Below are positions 32,596 to 35,810 of a stretch of 35,810 nt of DNA, piece after piece (positions within the stretch are counted from its first letter, which is position 1; each line of letters starts with the position of its first letter). The position numbers and the translations under genes are program-made. The notes below the pieces were generated by a model, which saw only the letters and a program-made list of their open reading frames with translations, ran no database searches and was not told the DNA's origin. The stretch spans positions 1-35,810 of the forward strand of contig NAVB01000454.1 in the NCBI GenBank assembly GCA_002179805.1, in the 5' to 3' direction. The DNA is from Acanthamoeba lenticulata. Its lineage: Eukaryota > Discosea > Longamoebia > Acanthamoebidae.

Positions 32596-33314
32596 GATGA
32601 TTTACAAGTAGCGGCAAGCCCTTCCGATGGATGGAGCTCAGAAGGCGAGGATCCTCAATAATCCCTTCAAGTAATCGTCGACGCAGGTCCCCCTTCGAGC
32701 TCCTTTGGCCCCCTACGTGTGTTGCGCGCGGCTGGCTGTGGTGGTCTACGACCCTGTTGTCGAGTGGCGTTGTCTTGGCTCTCGTGCTTTTCCTTTCCTC
32801 TTTTCCCTCTGGCTGTGGTTGGTCCTTGTCCCTCCGGCAAGCCAACCGCAGTTTGGCGATTTTCAAGTACGGTGTGCCTGTATCCCACCTCGTCAGACGA
32901 ATGGCCTTCCTTGTGGCTCGATATGAGTACAACAGGATGATGACACTGGCCGGCTCAGCTAAGGGCAGGTCCCGAAACCAGCCGACAAGGCGTGTCGTTG
33001 GGTGAGGTGAATTTGGTAAGCGCCGTTTAGCGCGCAGCCGACAACGAAGCTCGGAGAAAGAGCAGCTCACACCCTCCCTTGTGACCCACACGAAGAGGCT
33101 TGACCGTCTCTTCGTCGTGGAGCTCGAATGGCCCTTACACACGTGATGAGCTATTCGCGCTTTGTACCACGGCTTCGGCGCTCCTTGCCCATTGGGTAGC
33201 CCATAGAAGCCGAGAGTTCAAGTGCGGGACCACACGAAAATTGATAAAAGAAATTAAAAAAAGAGCACCACCAAGCACAAAATCTCTCGGGGGACTGCTG
33301 CGGGGGTGGCAAAG
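32596..33314. promoter_or_regulatory. Divergent intergenic region, SH2-kinase / RabGAP
   Basis: 719 bp between two divergent ATGs, which must contain both promoters. A long minus-strand open frame (32579-33142) and plus-strand frames opposite it show no domain, are low in recognisable motifs and overlap the kinase start. The plus side just before the RabGAP ATG is A-rich (33236-33285). A small upstream exon of either gene cannot be ruled out. Confidence 0.4.
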
Positions 33315-35810
33315 ATGTGGATTGAGCCCTCTGCCCAGCCGTGCAAGGAGGACCCACGCCTCTGGAGCACCTTGGAGCAAAATGACTTCTTCCTCATGCA
33401 GACTTTCCTGCCTTTCCTCACCCAACGGCAAAAGGCAAGAGAAGAGAACGCCGACACGTTAGGAAGCTCGGGCGAACACACGCCACCAACTGCAAAGAGG
33501 AAGGCTCACCTTTTTGCATCTACACCAGCCCCAGCAGCAGAAAATCGCTCCTTCTTGGATCATTTCCACTTTTTACAAAGTGAATCACGTGCCAATGCGA
33601 ACTCACAAGAGGAGGCAGCTGCACCTGCAGGGCTTGACTGCTCCGTGCAGGAGCTGCAGTCCAAGCCCTACAGAATCATCCTCAAAATCGATCGTTTCCC
33701 CAGCGTCGTGCACTCGTTGGCCCCCTCCATGCCTAGCGCCCTGGCTTCCGCTTCATCACAGCAACTGGAGCCGCCCCACTCGCTGACCGCTTCTCTCGGT
33801 TGGATCAGTCCGCGACGCTACACCACCGCCGTGCCCGTCAAGCCGAAAGATGAAGCTGCCGCCAAGCTTCTCGTGGTGGTTGCTCGCGCCGACAAGGAGC
33901 GGCACATCAGGGAGCACTGGGGCTGGCTCCAGGTGCTCTTCCCTGCTCTTCTTGCTCCTCTTCCTCTTCCTGATGCTAACACGTCGGTTGCTTGACCAGA
34001 CCGTGCTGGTCCCAGCTCTCCAGCAGTTTGACTTCACGCCCGGCAACGCCGACGAGGAGAACGAAGTCTACCAGTTCATCGTGCGCAAGATCACTGGTGC
34101 GCGACACACCATGTCCTCTTCAGACGTCCACACATTCGTGTAGCGCGTGTCGACGAGAACCTCATCCATCCCTTGCCCGCCCGCCCGCGCAGGCATGGCG
34201 ACCGAGGAGGACATGCAGTCGACGACCGAACTGCCGCAGACCAGCTCGCGCATCTACTCCTCGGACCAAGTGGTGTCGAGCAAGATGAAAAAGTCCAAGT
34301 CTATCCGAGGCCGCGCGAGGGCGGAGCCCAAGGAGCAGCGCACCGCGTCCAACGAACTGCGCCAGCTCAAGCGTCAATTCAAGGAGGTCGTCACGGCGCT
34401 CGAAGGCCCATGGGACAAGGAGAAGCAGGCCCTCGTCGCCTGTACGTCCCTCCTCCTCCTCCGGTCATCAGCATCATCACCACCACCATCATGAGGCGCT
34501 CACTTGGCTCCTCGGCAGACGACACGTGCGCGCTGGCGCGAGACGTCAAGCGCGCGGGCATCCTGTGGATCACGGCCAACACGCTCTACTTCTCGTCCTA
34601 CTCGACCAAGCTGCTGCTGCCGGTCCACGAGATTCTGTCCATCACGCGCCACGCCTGCGCGCCCGCCACCATCAACTCTCCACCGGCCGCGACGGTCGAC
34701 GAGTCCATCGAGCTATGCACCGACAACGGCATCGTGCGTCGTTTCTCCCCCCCCTCAATCGCTGGATGCTGACGTCACGCTGGCACGTCATCTCAAACGT
34801 GTGTAATTGATGTCGACGCAGTTTGTGTTCACCGACTTTGTGGGCATGAAGGCCGACGAGCTCTACGGCGTGCTCGAGGAGCTGTGGGAGGTGACCCTCA
34901 ACCGCATCATCATGCACATCGTGGCAGCGGCCGACGAACCCACCTTCTTCCCGGCCTTTGTGTGCAACGACAACGACGACCTGGAGCAGTGGTATGCCGA
35001 GGCCGACATCGGCAACGAAAGCGAAAGCGAGAGCGAGAGCGAGGCAGAGGACGTTCCTTCTTCTTCGTCTTCTTCCTCCTCTTCTTCCTCGTCTTCGGAC
35101 GGAGAGAGCAGCAGCAGCAGCGATCGCAACACCGGCGAGCGCGACACCGGCGACTCGGACGCCGCCGGGATGGCCGACCTCAAGAACACGAAGGCCAAAA
35201 CGAAGAAGAAGAGGCCGCACCGCAAGCACTCGTCGACAAAGCGATCGCACGGAGCCAAGCGGCGCAAGAGCGACGCCGGCGAGCGACGGCAACAGCGACG
35301 GCTCGAGCGCCGGGCCCGGCGCGCCGAGGAGCTTCGCCGGCTGGCCGAGGCGCTGCCCGAATCGGAGCGCTACACGGGTTCGCGGTGCTACATGCGTCCG
35401 CCGAGCGCCGACGTGCTCTCCTTCCCGACGCCGCTCACCCACGTCTCGCTCCTGGAGAAGCGGCAGACCAAGCAGTTCCGCGCCCTCTTCCACCTCCCGC
35501 GCGACCAAGTGCCCCTCTCTGGTACGCGCACATTCCTCGCATACCTCAGGCCAAATATTCGAAGATATGTGACCTCCTCAGGTTGTTGCTGATGGCGGCG
35601 GCGGCAGTTTCCGAGTGCACAGTGTTGTGGAAGCGCAACAAGCCCGAGCGCCACGCGGGCAAGCTCTATCTCACACAGCACTTTGTGTGCTTCCACAGCG
35701 AGTACGACCAGCAGAACATCCTCGTACGCCTCCCTGCCCCATCATCCGGTCTCTTCTTTTTGTGATTGATTTCTTATTTTATAAAATAAAAATATTTATT
35801 ACTCTCTTTA
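33315..35810 (+). CDS. Double-GRAM RabGAP, TBC1D9-like, 5' part (cut by window end)
   Basis: Exons 33315-33932, 34000-34096, 34193-34441, 34519-34733, 34822-35521 and 35608-35723 give 665 residues. A GTACGCC donor at 35724 then opens an intron that runs out of the window. The start MWIEPSAQP...LWSTLEQNDFFLMQ resembles the TBC1D8/9 N-terminus, as do PYRIIL, REHWGWLQ and EVYQFIVRKI. First GRAM domain about 300-425: KEKQALVAYDTC, GILWITANTLYFSSY, LLLPVHEI, FVFTDFVGMKADELY. Second GRAM from about 600: KQFRALFHLPRDQVPLS, CTVLWKRNKPERHAGKLYLTQHF. A Rab-GAP TBC domain is expected further on but is not in view. Between the GRAM domains sits a large acidic, Ser-rich, then Lys/Arg-rich insert (about 450-560) absent from animal TBC1D9. 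Confidence 0.85.

Noticed and set aside
32579..33142. 187-codon minus-strand open frame between the SH2-kinase and RabGAP genes
   Set aside because: Overlaps the kinase start, has no recognisable domain and no ATG at its beginning.
1..35810. CRISPR arrays, bacterial operons, rRNA or tRNA genes
   Set aside because: No spaced direct repeats, no ribosome-binding-site-led gene strings, and no cloverleaf or rRNA core sequence noticed; the spliced genes are eukaryotic.

Overview
The window looks like nuclear DNA of a free-living amoebozoan, most likely Acanthamoeba or a close relative. It is GC-rich and gene-dense. Genes have many short introns (about 70-150 bp), usually with GTRCG-type donors and CTGAC/CTAAC-like branch points. 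It also carries SH2-kinase and TKL-kinase genes of the kind known from amoebozoans. All exon maps here were built by hand: each junction was chosen to keep the reading frame and family conservation, and no transcript data were available.

Layout, left to right: acetyl-CoA synthetase (-, 3' end cut by the window edge); a hAT-like transposase-derived gene (+, 3561-6810) with shorter introns and lower GC than its neighbours; ALG5 (-); DNA polymerase delta catalytic subunit (-); a type II membrane glycosyltransferase resembling GT77/Nucleotid_trans (-); a TKL-type kinase whose DFG reads NLG (-); an acidic protein of unknown function (-); AP-2 sigma (+); a broken methyltransferase pseudogene (+) lying between two copies of sequence shared with the AP-2 sigma locus; a TLC-domain membrane protein (+); a DH-PH RhoGEF with a long proline-rich N-terminus (-); a pseudokinase-kinase-SH2 protein (-); and the 5' half of a double-GRAM TBC1D9-like RabGAP (+), cut by the right edge.

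Most genes are unrelated housekeeping functions: acetate activation, N-glycan precursor synthesis, replication and endocytosis. The right third is rich in signalling genes (RhoGEF, SH2 kinase, RabGAP). Nothing suggests an operon or a single pathway. The most interesting items are the tandem pseudokinase-kinase-SH2 architecture, three GC-AG introns that share a GCAC donor start, the transposase-derived gene, and the inverted/direct duplication around AP-2 sigma that includes a 24-nt perfect inverted match ending near a splice acceptor.
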